Of a stretch of 64,000 bases of DNA, positions 29,265-37,142 are shown one piece after another. Location: positions 62,001 to 126,000 of the forward strand of contig NZ_LGYE01000001.1 in the NCBI RefSeq assembly GCF_001262495.1, read 5' to 3'. Each line of letters starts with the position of its first letter. Position 1 is the stretch's first letter. The position numbers and the translations under genes were made by a program. The notes beneath the pieces are model-generated. The model saw only the letters and a program-made list of their open reading frames with translations. It did not search any database and had not been told where the DNA came from. Source of the DNA: Microbacterium sp. GCS4 (GTDB lineage: Bacteria; Actinomycetota; Actinomycetes; Actinomycetales; Microbacteriaceae).

Positions 29265-32009
29265 TCAGCTTTCGCCGCCCGCGTTGCCGCTCGTGCCCGC
29301 GTTCACATCGTGGAGGCGGTACTTCTCGATGGCCTGTGCGGCCAGCGAGCGGTCGACCGTACCCTCCTCGGCGAGTGCCTGCAGAGTGCGGACGACGAGC
29401 GAGGGACCGTCGATCTTGAAGTAACGACGAGCCGCGGCACGCGTGTCGGAGAAGCCGAAGTCGTCGGCGCCGAGCGTGGCGTAGCGGTTCGGGACCCACG
29501 GACGGATCTGGTCCTGCACGGCGTGCATGAAGTCGCTCACCGCGACGACCGGACCCTCGGCGCCCTGCAGCTTCTGGGTGAGGTAGGCCGTGCGCGGCTC
29601 CTCCTCCGGGTGCAGGAAGTTGTGCTCGTCGGCGGCGAGGCCGTCACGGCGCAGCTCGGTCCAGGACGTGACGGACCAGACATCCGCCGCGACGTTCCAG
29701 TCGTTCTTCAGGAGCTCCTGCGCGTCCAGTGCCCACGGCAGGCCGACGCCCGACGCGAAGAGTTGGGCGCGGGGGCCGTCGCCCTCGCCGACCGAGATGC
29801 GGTGGATGCCGCGGATGATGCCGTCGACGTCCACGTCCTCCGGCTCCTTGGGCTGCACGTAGGGCTCGTTGTAGAGCGTCATGTAGTACATGACGTTCGG
29901 GTCCTCGTGCTTCCCGCCATACATGCGCTCGATGCCGTCGCGCACGATGTGGGCGATCTCGTAGCCGTAGGCAGGGTCGTACGAGATCGTCGCGGGGTTG
30001 GTCGAAGCCAGCAGGTGGGAGTGGCCGTCCGCGTGCTGCAGGCCCTCTCCCGTGAGGGTCGTGCGCCCGGCGGTTGCTCCCATGATGAAGCCGCGAGCCA
30101 TCTGGTCTCCCGCTGCCCACTGGGCGTCGCCCGTGCGCTGGAAGCCGAACATCGAGTAGAAGATATAGATCGGGATGAGGGGCTCGCCGTGCGTGGCATA
30201 CGAGGTTCCGATGCCCGTGAACGCGGCCAGGGCGCCGGCCTCGTTGATGCCGACGTGGACGATCTGGCCCTGCGGGCTCTCCTTGTAGGCCAGGAGCAGC
30301 TCGCGATCGACCGACGTGTAGTGCTGGCCGTTCGGGTTGTAGATCTTCGCCGTCGGGAAGTAGGCGTCCATGCCGAACGTGCGCGCCTCATCGGGGATGA
30401 TCGGCACGATGCGGTGGCCGAAGTCCTTGGTGCGCAGCAGGTCCTTCAGGAGGCGGACGAACGCCATGGTCGTGGCGATCTCCTGCGTGCCGGAGCCCTT
30501 CTTGGGCAGCGCGTAGGCGGCATCGTCGGGCAGCGAGAGCCCCACGTGCGTCGAGCGGCGCTCCGGGAGGAAGCCGCCGAGTGCCCGGCGGCGCTCGAGC
30601 ATGTACTGGATCGTCTCGTCCTGGGGTCCCGGGTTGTAGTACGGGGGCAGGTACGGGTTCTCCTCGAGCTGCGCGTCCGTGATAGGGATGTGCATGGTGT
30701 CGCGGAACGTCTTGAGGTTGTCCAGCGTCATCTTCTTCATCTGGTGGGTCGCGTTGCGACCCTCGAAGTGCGGGCCGAGGCCGTAGCCCTTGACCGTCTT
30801 CGCCAGGATGACCGTCGGCTGGCCCTTGTGCTCGGCCGCCGCCTTGAAGGCCGCGTAGACCTTGCGGTAGTCGTGGCCGCCGCGCTTGAGGTGCCAGACC
30901 TGGTCGTCGGTGTAGTCCGACACCAGGGCTGCGGCACGCTCGTCCTTGCCGAAGAAGTGCTCGCGGACGTACGCGCCGGACTCGGCCTTGTACGTCTGGT
31001 AGTCGCCGTCCGGCGTCTGGTTCATGATGTTGAGCAGCGCGCCCTCGGTGTCGCGGGCGAGCAGGTCGTCCCACTCGCGGCCCCAGACGACCTTGATGAC
31101 GTTCCAGCCGGCGCCCCGGAAGTACGACTCCAGCTCCTGGATGATCTTGCCGTTTCCGCGGACGGGGCCGTCCAGGCGCTGCAGGTTGCAGTTGATCACG
31201 AAGTTGAGGTTGTCGAGGCCCTCGTTGGCGGCGACCTGGAGCTGGCCGCGGCTCTCGATCTCGTCCATCTCGCCGTCGCCGAGGAAGGCCCACACCTGCG
31301 AGGACGACGTGTCCTTAATGCCGCGGTTCTCGAGGTACTTGTTCGACATGGCCTGGTAGATCGCGTTGATCGGGCCGAGGCCCATCGACACGGTCGGGAA
31401 CTGCCAGTAGTCCTGCATCTGGCGCGGGTGCGGGTAGGACGGGATGCCGAACGGCGCCTGCGACTGCTCCTGACGGAAGCCGTCGAGGTGCTGCTCGCTC
31501 AGACGGCCCTCGAGGAACGACCGGGCGTAGATGCCGGGGGAGGCGTGTCCCTGGATGAAGATCTGGTCGGCGCCGCCCGGGTTGTCGGCACCGCGGAAGA
31601 AGTGGTTGAAGCCGACCTCGTACAGCGCTGCCGAGGACGCATAGGTCGAGATGTGGCCGCCGACGCCGATGCCGGGGCGCTGTGCGCGGTGCACCGTGAC
31701 GGCCGCGTTCCAGCGGATCCACGCGCGGTAGCGGCGCTCGATCTCCTCGTCACCGGGGAACTCGGGCTCGTTCTCGACCGCGATCGTGTTGATGTAGTCG
31801 GTGGTCGGGACCATCGGCACGCTCAGGTGCAGCTCCTTGGAGCGCTTGAGCAGGCTCAGCATGATCTCGCGTCCGCGGCCGTGCCCCTTCGCCTCGACGA
31901 GCTCGTCGAGCGACTGCTGCCACTCGCCCGTCTCTTCCGGATCGCTGTCGAGGTTGCCCTGGGAGTACGGATCCTGGTCGTGCACAGTCACGGGGGAGCC
32001 TTTCGTCAT
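29265..32009 (-). CDS. aceE: Pyruvate dehydrogenase E1 component, homodimeric type
   Basis: Thiamine-diphosphate enzyme that decarboxylates pyruvate in the acetyl-CoA-forming complex. The 914 residues match actinobacterial Ace[17 protein letters not shown] near the start, [29 protein letters not shown], the ThDP motif GDGEMDE...N, and the C-terminal [15 protein letters not shown] at 31991 (residue 7) has an AAAGG eight bases upstream and may be the real start. The stop is seven bases before fasR. Confidence 0.95.
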   Translation of the reverse strand: MTKGSPVTVHDQDPYSQGNLDSDPEETGEWQQSLDELVEAKGHGRGREIMLSLLKRSKELHLSVPMVPTTDYINTIAVENEPEFPGDEEIERRYRAWIRWNAAVTVHRAQRPGIGVGGHISTYASSAALYEVGFNHFFRGADNPGGADQIFIQGHASPGIYARSFLEGRLSEQHLDGFRQEQSQAPFGIPSYPHPRQMQDYWQFPTVSMGLGPINAIYQAMSNKYLENRGIKDTSSSQVWAFLGDGEMDEIESRGQLQVAANEGLDNLNFVINCNLQRLDGPVRGNGKIIQELESYFRGAGWNVIKVVWGREWDDLLARDTEGALLNIMNQTPDGDYQTYKAESGAYVREHFFGKDERAAALVSDYTDDQVWHLKRGGHDYRKVYAAFKAAAEHKGQPTVILAKTVKGYGLGPHFEGRNATHQMKKMTLDNLKTFRDTMHIPITDAQLEENPYLPPYYNPGPQDETIQYMLERRRALGGFLPERRSTHVGLSLPDDAAYALPKKGSGTQEIATTMAFVRLLKDLLRTKDFGHRIVPIIPDEARTFGMDAYFPTAKIYNPNGQHYTSVDRELLLAYKESPQGQIVHVGINEAGALAAFTGIGTSYATHGEPLIPIYIFYSMFGFQRTGDAQWAAGDQMARGFIMGATAGRTTLTGEGLQHADGHSHLLASTNPATISYDPAYGYEIAHIVRDGIERMYGGKHEDPNVMYYMTLYNEPYVQPKEPEDVDVDGIIRGIHRISVGEGDGPRAQLFASGVGLPWALDAQELLKNDWNVAADVWSVTSWTELRRDGLAADEHNFLHPEEEPRTAYLTQKLQGAEGPVVAVSDFMHAVQDQIRPWVPNRYATLGADDFGFSDTRAAARRYFKIDGPSLVVRTLQALAEEGTVDRSLAAQAIEKYRLHDVNAGTSGNAGGES

Positions 32010-32128
32010 GCTGGCAGGTCATGCCAAGGAAACGGGAAGCGACGCGGGCAGCCTTGTCGGCTGTGCACAACGCGTGCCGCCCTCAGCCTATCCCTCTTCC
32101 ACGACATGGGTGCGCATCGGGTCGTCTG

Positions 32129-32134
32129 TAGACT
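32129..32134 (+). promoter_or_regulatory. -10 candidate of tRNA-Val
   Basis: TGTAGACT ends 11 bases before the mature tRNA 5' end, well placed for a -10 box; no convincing -35 is seen. Confidence 0.4.
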
Positions 32135-32144
32135 GGACGCACCA

Positions 32145-32217
32145 GGGCCTTTAGCTCAGCTGGTAGAGCGCCACGTTTACACCGTGGATGTCGTCGGTTC
32201 GATCCCGGCAGGGCCCA
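32145..32217 (+). tRNA. tRNA-Val (anticodon TAC)
   Basis: A full cloverleaf folds: acceptor GGGCCTT/AGGGCCC, D stem GCTC/GAGC, anticodon stem CCACG/CGTGG with loop TTTACAC (anticodon TAC at 34-36), and T arm GTCGG-TTCGATC-CCGGC. CCA is not encoded. Its 3' part, from base 32180, is the attL core, so the prophage supplies the tRNA 3' end and leaves the gene intact. Confidence 0.96.
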
Positions 32218-32464
32218 CAGGATTCTCCGGCGCGACTCCGGTCTCGAGCCAGGACACCGGGTAGCCGGTCGCCAGGGCGAACGCGACAAGGTCGCGACGA
32301 CGCGGCTTGTGCCGCCCGTTGATCCAGCTCGATACGGCGTTGCGCGAGACCTGGATGCGCTCCGCGAGCTCAGCGACTCCCATGCCCGAGTGACGAACGG
32401 CCTTCGTCATGCGGTCGGACAGGTCGAGTTCGAAGCGCGGATCGGTCAGTGGATTCATCGACAT
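32177..32464 (-). CDS. Phage immunity repressor (XRE HTH), lysogen form ending in host tRNA
   Basis: A 95-residue repressor-like protein from ATG 32464; longer starts (ATG 32482, TTG 32500) are possible. The HTH is MGVAELAERIQVSRNAVSSW with basic NGRHKPRRRD after it. The last 13 codons are the antisense of the tRNA 3' end, and the TAA stop lies in host sequence one base beyond the att core. The chosen start is seven bases after a -10-like TAAGAC that has TTGCAC 17 bases upstream, suggesting a leaderless message. In the excised circle the reading frame would continue for 17 more codons (see findings). Confidence 0.8.
   Translation of the reverse strand: MSMNPLTDPRFELDLSDRMTKAVRHSGMGVAELAERIQVSRNAVSSWINGRHKPRRRDLVAFALATGYPVSWLETGVAPENPVGPAGIEPTTSTV
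32180..32218. repeat. attL core, 39 bases
   Basis: Identical to 48386-48424. It forms the 3' half of tRNA-Val and, read on the minus strand, exactly thirteen codons of the repressor gene (VGPAGIEPTTSTV). Confidence 0.93.
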
Positions 32465-32471
32465 ATGCACA

Positions 32472-32500
32472 GTCTTATGCATACGCGCCAACTTGTGCAA
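32472..32500 (-). promoter_or_regulatory. Leftward (repressor) promoter candidate
   Basis: On the minus strand TTGCAC (32500-32495), a 17-base spacer, and TAAGAC (32477-32472), seven bases before ATG 32464. Two dyads overlap it: 32465-32482 (ATGCA/TGCAT arms) on the -10 and 32491-32502 (ACTTG/CAAGT arms) on the -35, consistent with autoregulation. Confidence 0.5.
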
Positions 32501-32525
32501 GTAGCAGACGCGCGCGTTCCGCTAA

Positions 32526-32554
32526 TTGACAGCATGCGCTAAGTAGTGCAATGT
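32526..32554 (+). promoter_or_regulatory. Rightward early promoter candidate
   Basis: TTGACA at 32526-32531, a 17-base spacer and CAATGT at 32549-32554, seven bases before the GTG of the excisionase-like gene, so the message would be nearly leaderless. Confidence 0.6.
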
Positions 32555-32560
32555 TGCACT
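32545..32560. promoter_or_regulatory. Operator-like palindrome on the rightward promoter
   Basis: AGTGCAA-TG-TTGCACT, perfect 7-base arms, covers the -10 of the rightward promoter. Related TGCA-centred dyads at 32491-32502 and 32465-32482 flank the leftward promoter, as expected for sites of the adjacent repressor. Confidence 0.6.
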
Positions 32561-32561
32561 C

Positions 32562-32741
32562 GTGACAAACGACCTGATTGGGACGGCGGAGGCGGCGAAG
32601 ATGCTGCGCATAGACCGCAGCTCACTCGTTCGCCGAGTGCGCGCCGGCACGGTCGACACCGTCCAGAAGCTCCCCGCCGCCACTGGCGCATACCTGTTCG
32701 ATCGCGCAGTCATCGAGCAGCTGGCGGGAGACCAGTCGTGA
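32562..32741 (+). CDS. Excisionase-like MerR/HTH_17 protein
   Basis: A 59-residue protein opening at GTG 32562. The pattern IGTAEAAKMLRIDRSSLVRRV followed by a wing-like GTVDTVQKL and YLFDRAVIEQL is the helix-turn-helix_17 (excisionase/DNA-binding) fold. As first gene under the rightward promoter it could be Xis or a Cro-like regulator. It overlaps the next gene by 4 bases (GTGA). Confidence 0.75.
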   Translation: MTNDLIGTAEAAKMLRIDRSSLVRRVRAGTVDTVQKLPAATGAYLFDRAVIEQLAGDQS

Positions 32742-33304
32742 GCGTTGAGTCAATGGCGATTGCGCTGCACCATTCCCGCGCGAAGGGCACGGCGAAGCTG
32801 GTGCTCCTCGGCATCGCGAACCATGACGGCGACGGCGGTGCGTGGCCCGCTGTGAAGCAGCTTGCGAAGTACGCCGGCGTCGACCCTCGCAACGTGCAGC
32901 GCGCGATCGATCAGCTCGAGAAGCTGCACGAGATCCGTCGGCACGTGCAGGCCGGCGGCGATCACCGGTTCGCCGCGCATGAGCGCCCGAATCGGTACTC
33001 ATTCCTGCTCCGATGCCCCCTCGACTGCGACCGGACGGCGCAGCACCGGATGCCGAAGGACAGTCCCGCCTTCCTCGAGATCGACGCCCCGGAGGGGGTG
33101 GCGGAGGCGTCACCCCCTGACGCTCCCGCCAGGGGAGGGGTGGCGGAGGCGTCACCCAAACCGTCCCTTAACCATCCCAATACCTCGAAGAAGAAATCTC
33201 ACGTTGGTAACCGCGCGAGCCGCGGAGCCTGTGGTCACGACCTCATCGACGAACGTCACTGCGAGCGCGGATGCGCGACCGCCCGAGTCCAGGAGACAGC
33301 ATGA
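32738..33304 (+). CDS. Winged-helix (HTH_36-type) phage protein
   Basis: A 188-residue protein from GTG 32738. Residues 5-80 read like the replication-initiator-type HTH_36 domain (AIALHHSRAKGTAKLVLLGIANH, WPAVKQLAKYAGV, RNVQRAIDQLEKLHEI). The rest is low-complexity with two GVAEASP copies and a final Cys/His cluster (CGHDLIDERHCERGC). It may be the phage's only replication-related gene. Overlaps on both sides. Confidence 0.7.
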   Translation: MSVESMAIALHHSRAKGTAKLVLLGIANHDGDGGAWPAVKQLAKYAGVDPRNVQRAIDQLEKLHEIRRHVQAGGDHRFAAHERPNRYSFLLRCPLDCDRTAQHRMPKDSPAFLEIDAPEGVAEASPPDAPARGGVAEASPKPSLNHPNTSKKKSHVGNRASRGACGHDLIDERHCERGCATARVQETA

Positions 33305-33609
33305 CCACCCTCGACCCACACGCACCCACGAACACCGACCGCATCGCGCTCAGCAACGAACTCTACGAACTCGCCGAGTCGTTCCTGTTGGAAGCACAGC
33401 AGTGGACCTCCACCGACGCACAGCAGCAGTGCGCACGCTCCGGACGCACCACCGCCGAGATCGCACGACAGCTCCTCAGCGGACGAGCCGACTACGCGAA
33501 GGCCACGGCCTACGCCGAGGCGGGGCGGCTGATCCTCGCCAACGTCGTCGCATGCCGGCGGTTCTTCACATCCATGCTCACCCCGCCTTCGAGGGGGAGC
33601 CTGACGTGA
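33301..33609 (+). CDS. Small alpha-helical phage protein, unknown
   Basis: A 102-residue, mostly helical, Ala/Thr-rich protein with no family recognised. ATG 33301 overlaps the previous stop (ATGA), and its own stop overlaps the next possible start (GTGA). Its position before terminase makes a small terminase subunit one possibility, without motif support. Confidence 0.6.
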   Translation: MTTLDPHAPTNTDRIALSNELYELAESFLLEAQQWTSTDAQQQCARSGRTTAEIARQLLSGRADYAKATAYAEAGRLILANVVACRRFFTSMLTPPSRGSLT

Positions 33610-33977
33610 TCGACAACATCGAGCCCGTGCCCGCGATCATCACCGGCATCGTCCTGTGGACGCTGCTCGTCACCCTCTGGATCGGAGACAGGAAACGCCG
33701 TGTCGAAGCATCACCGCGACAGCAAGCACACATCGGGCACCTACCACCTGCGACCCGAGATCGAGGCACGTCTGCCCTTGCCCTGCACCGAGTGCGGTCG
33801 ACCCGTCGAGAAGGGGCAGAAGTGGCACGTCGCACACCTGATCCCCGCATCGAAAGGCGGACGCACTACACGACAGAACACGGGAGCTGCGCACGCGATG
33901 TGCAACCTACGAGCGGGCGGGAAGCTCGGAGCCAAGACCACCAACGGACGCAGGCGCAGCAGCGCCGGAGCGCGTGA
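33606..33977 (+). CDS. Possible small membrane protein overlapping the HNH gene
   Basis: GTG 33606 opens a 123-residue frame with one good membrane helix (AIITGIVLWTLLVTLWIG, about 10-27) then a basic tail. The last 278 bases run in another frame of the HNH gene, so only the N-terminal part may be meaningful, or the gene may be real and overlapping. Retained because its start overlaps the preceding stop as GTGA. Confidence 0.35.
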   Translation: MIDNIEPVPAIITGIVLWTLLVTLWIGDRKRRVEASPRQQAHIGHLPPATRDRGTSALALHRVRSTRREGAEVARRTPDPRIERRTHYTTEHGSCARDVQPTSGREARSQDHQRTQAQQRRSA

Positions 33978-33996
33978 AGGAATCAGACCATGGTGA
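33700..33996 (+). CDS. HNH endonuclease
   Basis: A 98-residue HNH nuclease: CTECG zinc knuckle, HVAHLIPASKGG (active HxxH-like site), then NTGAAHAMCNLRAG. Small HNH proteins next to terminase genes assist DNA packaging of HK97-type phages. GTG start preceded by AGGAAA. Confidence 0.8.
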   Translation: MSKHHRDSKHTSGTYHLRPEIEARLPLPCTECGRPVEKGQKWHVAHLIPASKGGRTTRQNTGAAHAMCNLRAGGKLGAKTTNGRRRSSAGAREGIRPW

Positions 33997-34019
33997 ACCA
34001 CAACAAAGGAGAAGCAGTC

Positions 34020-34898
34020 ATGAGCACGCCCACCATCACCCTCGAATCCGGCGGACACCGCACACCCGAGGCTGGCATGTGCCTCCTCGAAGCAGCATCG
34101 TTCGTCGCCGGGGAACCGTTCAGCGACCACCCCGAATGCGTCTCGCCCGTGCTCGGAGCGTACGGCCGCGCACTCAACGACGTGCTGCCCGACGACAAGC
34201 GTCAGGAGCTCGTCCCGCTCATCCCACGCATCATCGGCACCCGCGGAGACGACCGCGACGAGCGCCGTTCCTACATCGCCCTCGACTGGCTGATTCGAAC
34301 CTACCTGCCTGCCTTCCTCGACCTCGCGGTGCCCGAGCACGCACAGCACGTTCGTGCCCTCGCACCCATCATCGACATGCCCACAGCCGAAGCAGCGGGC
34401 CCGGTCGTGCGCGCAGCATGGGACGCAGCAGGGGCCGCAGCAGGGGCCGCAGCAGGGGCCGCAGCAGGGGCCGCAGCAGGGGCCGCAGCAGGGGCCGCAG
34501 CAGGGGCCGCAGCATGGGACGCAGCACGGGCCGCAGCAGGGGTCGCAGCAGGGGCCGCAGCATGGGACGCAGCAGGGGTCGCAGCATGGGACGCAGCAGG
34601 GGCCGCAGCAGGGGACGCAGCACGGGCCGCAGCACGGGCCGCAGCACGGGCCGCAGCACGGGCCGCAGCACGGGCCGCAGCATGGGCCGCAGCACGGGCC
34701 GCAGCACGGGCCGCAGCACGGGCCGCAGCACGGGCCGCAGCACGGGCCGCAGCACGGGCCGCAGCACGGGCCGCAGCACGGGCCGCAGCACGGGCCGCAG
34801 CACGGGACGCAGCACGGGAGTTCCTCGCACCCACCGTCGCCACCCTCCAGGCTGATGCGATTCGACTGCTCTCCGAGCAGCTCATCGATGTGCCCTGA
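34020..34898 (+). CDS. Phage protein with 34-unit Ala-rich tetrapeptide array
   Basis: A 292-residue protein. Residues 1-125 form a compact domain (GMCLLEAASFVAGEPFSDHP...) seen in many actinobacterial and phage proteins of unknown role. Residues 132-267 are 34 uninterrupted tetrapeptides A-A-(G/R/W)-(A/D/V), which predict one long helix. The C terminus (FLAPTVATLQADAIRLLSEQLI) is helical. AAAGGAG precedes ATG 34020 by about eight bases. A frame-shifted reading of the array is also open, but its composition is purely repeat-driven. Confidence 0.75.
   Translation: MSTPTITLESGGHRTPEAGMCLLEAASFVAGEPFSDHPECVSPVLGAYGRALNDVLPDDKRQELVPLIPRIIGTRGDDRDERRSYIALDWLIRTYLPAFLDLAVPEHAQHVRALAPIIDMPTAEAAGPVVRAAWDAAGAAAGAAAGAAAGAAAGAAAGAAAGAAAWDAARAAAGVAAGAAAWDAAGVAAWDAAGAAAGDAARAAARAAARAAARAAARAAAWAAARAAARAAARAAARAAARAAARAAARAAARAAARAAARDAAREFLAPTVATLQADAIRLLSEQLIDVP
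34413..34820 (+). repeat. 34 x 12-base perfect-length tandem array
   Basis: Unit GCAGCA-n-GGG-n-C. Exactly 34 units with no insertion or deletion. Variation is confined to unit position 7 (T, G or C) and position 11 (A, C or T); the first part is mostly G at position 7 and the later part almost all C. Confidence 0.95.
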
Positions 34899-34995
34899 CC
34901 TGCTCGATCTACTCGATCAAGACGAACTGGACGCCGTGGACTGGTCACCCGGTGCACGGGTCCGGTTCGTCCCCACCGACCAACTGGAGGACTGA
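34888..34995 (+). CDS. Very small acidic phage protein
   Basis: A 35-residue frame (MCPDLLDLLDQDELDAVDW...) from ATG 34888, overlapping the repeat-protein end by 11 bases and sharing its stop with the terminase start as TGATG. The tight overlaps favour a real gene; no function is suggested. Confidence 0.5.
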   Translation: MCPDLLDLLDQDELDAVDWSPGARVRFVPTDQLED

Positions 34996-36704
34996 TGTCG
35001 AACGCGATGGTTTTTGAGAGCTCGTCTGTACCTCCGCTAGCGGGCAGCACAACTTTTTCTCCCCAGGAGCGCGCGACGTGGAACAAGCTGCGCGACCGCG
35101 CGCTCGAGCCGACGTGGGTCGGCAAGCTCGATGACAGCGACGAGCTCCGCGCCGAGTTCCTCGCCGGAGCTGCGCTCATGGGCTATGTGCTCGTCGATCT
35201 CGACGACGAGCCCGCCGTCGCCGCGGCGCGCGCTTCCGACCCGCAGCTCGAGCCGCTCCGAGAGCACCAGCTGCTCCTGGCCGACGCACTCAACAGCGAC
35301 GACCCGCGAGCCGCCGTCGAGATCCCGCGACGCGGCACCAAGACCACGACCATCCTGTCGTGGTGCCTGGGCCGGTGCGTGTCGCGTCCGCGCTACAAGG
35401 TGACGTTCTCCGCGCAGACCGGCATGGCCGGCGTCTCGGCTCTCGACGAGTGGGCTCGCGACGGCCTCGACCGGATCTCGCCCCCGGACGACGAGGGCGT
35501 GCCGCCGTGGCTCCGCGGCGTGAAGCGGAAGCCCGCCGCGCAGGTTCGCCACGAAGCGCTGTTCGGCATGGACGCTATCCCGCACGCCGAGCCCGAGACG
35601 TACGGGCGCGGGTTCCGGGTTCTCCGCGGCAACACGAAGGCCGGTGTGTACTTCGACAACGGCTCAAGCTTCCAGGTCGTGCGACCCGAGGCGAAGGCCT
35701 ACCGAGGCAAGGCCGCAGACGTGTCATGGATCGACGAGGCGCAGGAGATCGAACCCGACGACGGCGCCGCGCTCCTCGCCGGCATCCTGCCCCTCCAGGA
35801 CACCCGCCCGGACTCCAAGATCATCGTGTCCGGCACCGCCGGCGAGCAGCGCGCCGGCGTCCTCTGGACCTTCCTCGAGCAGCTCCGCGCCGGGAAATCC
35901 GGCATGGGCGGACTCGACTACGCCGCACCCGAGGACACCCCGTGGTCGATCGTCGAGGACGTGGATGCCGCGATGGAGCTGCTCGAGACCGTGCACCCCG
36001 GCGTCGGAACGCTCACGACCATCGAGACGATGCGCGAGCGCTGGCACGGCATCCCGCGCCCCGAGTGGGCTCGCGAGTACCTGTCGCTCTGGCCTGAGAC
36101 GTACGGCGAGCGTGCCGTCCCCGGTGAGTGGTGGACGCGCACTGAGCGCGGCAAGCGCCCTCCCCTCCCGCGCCGTGTCGCGTTCGGCATCGCCGTCAAG
36201 CCCGGTGGCGGCGTCGCCGCGATCGTCGCCGCGTACCGCGACAACAAGAAGCGCGCAATCATCGAGGTCGTCGACCACCGCACCGGTACGCTCTGGCTCC
36301 CCAAGCGGATGCAGGAGCTATCGCGGAAGTACCCCGGCTGCTCGATCGCGTTCGACGACATCGCCGAAGGCAAGGCCACCGCGACCGAGGCGCAGCGGCT
36401 CCGGCCGAAGCCGCGACTCCGGATGCAGACCTACCGCGAGACCGCCGCAGGCTGCATCCAGTTCCTCCGCGACCTCGAGCGCGGCACGCTCATCCACTTC
36501 ACCGGACAGACCGGCCTCGACGTGGCCGTGGAGCGCGCCGCGAAACGCGAGACTCGCAACGACCAGGGAGTCTGGCTGTTCACACCCATGGAGCGCGGCG
36601 ACGACATCACCTGCCTTGACGCCGCCGTGCGAGCGCTCCGCAACTGGGACCAGCACTACGACTCCAAGGCCGGCGGCGACGCGACCGGGATCGTCGCAGC
36701 ATGA
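34995..36704 (+). CDS. Terminase large subunit
   Basis: A 569-residue packaging motor and nuclease. Walker A-like PRRGTKTT (about 109-116), Walker B VSWIDEAQEIE (about 242-252), and a C-terminal nuclease half with FGIAVKPGGG, IAFDDIAEG and DDITCLDAAV acidic clusters. Length fits HK97-like terminases. Begins at ATG overlapping the previous stop. Confidence 0.88.
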   Translation: MSNAMVFESSSVPPLAGSTTFSPQERATWNKLRDRALEPTWVGKLDDSDELRAEFLAGAALMGYVLVDLDDEPAVAAARASDPQLEPLREHQLLLADALNSDDPRAAVEIPRRGTKTTTILSWCLGRCVSRPRYKVTFSAQTGMAGVSALDEWARDGLDRISPPDDEGVPPWLRGVKRKPAAQVRHEALFGMDAIPHAEPETYGRGFRVLRGNTKAGVYFDNGSSFQVVRPEAKAYRGKAADVSWIDEAQEIEPDDGAALLAGILPLQDTRPDSKIIVSGTAGEQRAGVLWTFLEQLRAGKSGMGGLDYAAPEDTPWSIVEDVDAAMELLETVHPGVGTLTTIETMRERWHGIPRPEWAREYLSLWPETYGERAVPGEWWTRTERGKRPPLPRRVAFGIAVKPGGGVAAIVAAYRDNKKRAIIEVVDHRTGTLWLPKRMQELSRKYPGCSIAFDDIAEGKATATEAQRLRPKPRLRMQTYRETAAGCIQFLRDLERGTLIHFTGQTGLDVAVERAAKRETRNDQGVWLFTPMERGDDITCLDAAVRALRNWDQHYDSKAGGDATGIVAA

Positions 36705-36997
36705 GCGCCGCATCCGTCGCACCGAAGATCCGTCGCGAGGTAACGCGCGACGGCAGCACCGTTCGCTACGTCTACTCGTTCTGCACCGCATGCGCGTACT
36801 GGCATGCATTCGAGTGGTCTGTCGAGAAGGCCTACGAGCAGGGCGAGCGACACCTCATCAACGTCCACGGCATCGAGCCGCGCGTCGCCATGGCATCCCG
36901 CCACAAAGCCGCCGAGCGCGCCCGAGCGCGGAGAACCAGCATCGAGATCGGTCCGGCCTACGACGGAGGCCCGACCGCGATCCTCGAGTACGAGTAG
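36701..36997 (+). CDS. Small zinc-finger-like phage protein
   Basis: A 98-residue protein with a C2H2-like pattern FCTACAYWH ... HLINVHG (about 27-57) and a basic helical tail. It overlaps the terminase stop by 4 bases (ATGA). Function unknown. Confidence 0.65.
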   Translation: MSAASVAPKIRREVTRDGSTVRYVYSFCTACAYWHAFEWSVEKAYEQGERHLINVHGIEPRVAMASRHKAAERARARRTSIEIGPAYDGGPTAILEYE

Positions 36998-37046
36998 TCC
37001 GCAGGGGAAGCGGGTAGGTGCACGGTCTGGGGACGATGCGCCGGCG

Positions 37047-37075
37047 ACGGGCGGTGAGCTGGGGCTCCCGCCCGT
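37047..37075 (+). terminator. Terminator inside the late operon
   Basis: ACGGGCGG / CCGCCCGT arms with an inner GAGC/GCTC pair, followed by TTTT, in the 145-base gap before the portal gene. It is among the clearest intrinsic terminators in the window. Confidence 0.7.
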
Positions 37076-37142
37076 TTTGCTGCCCGCGACACACCCGACA
37101 CGCCGGTGCGCACCGGGTTAGTCAGACCGCATCCGGATAGTC

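Noticed and set aside
29130..32264. A 1044-codon plus-strand open frame
   Set aside because: Antisense to aceE and part of fasR; no domain, only high-GC shadow.
33301..33609. Small terminase subunit
   Set aside because: Position fits but there is no HTH or other motif, so function left open.
34413..34820. CRISPR array
   Set aside because: Units are 12 bases and contiguous without spacers, and lie in frame inside a coding gene; no cas genes nearby.
34369..34830. Minus-strand and second-frame repeat proteins (LRPV and QHGP types)
   Set aside because: They exist only because the 12-base repeat has no stop in several frames; start signals and overlaps favour the Ala-rich frame.
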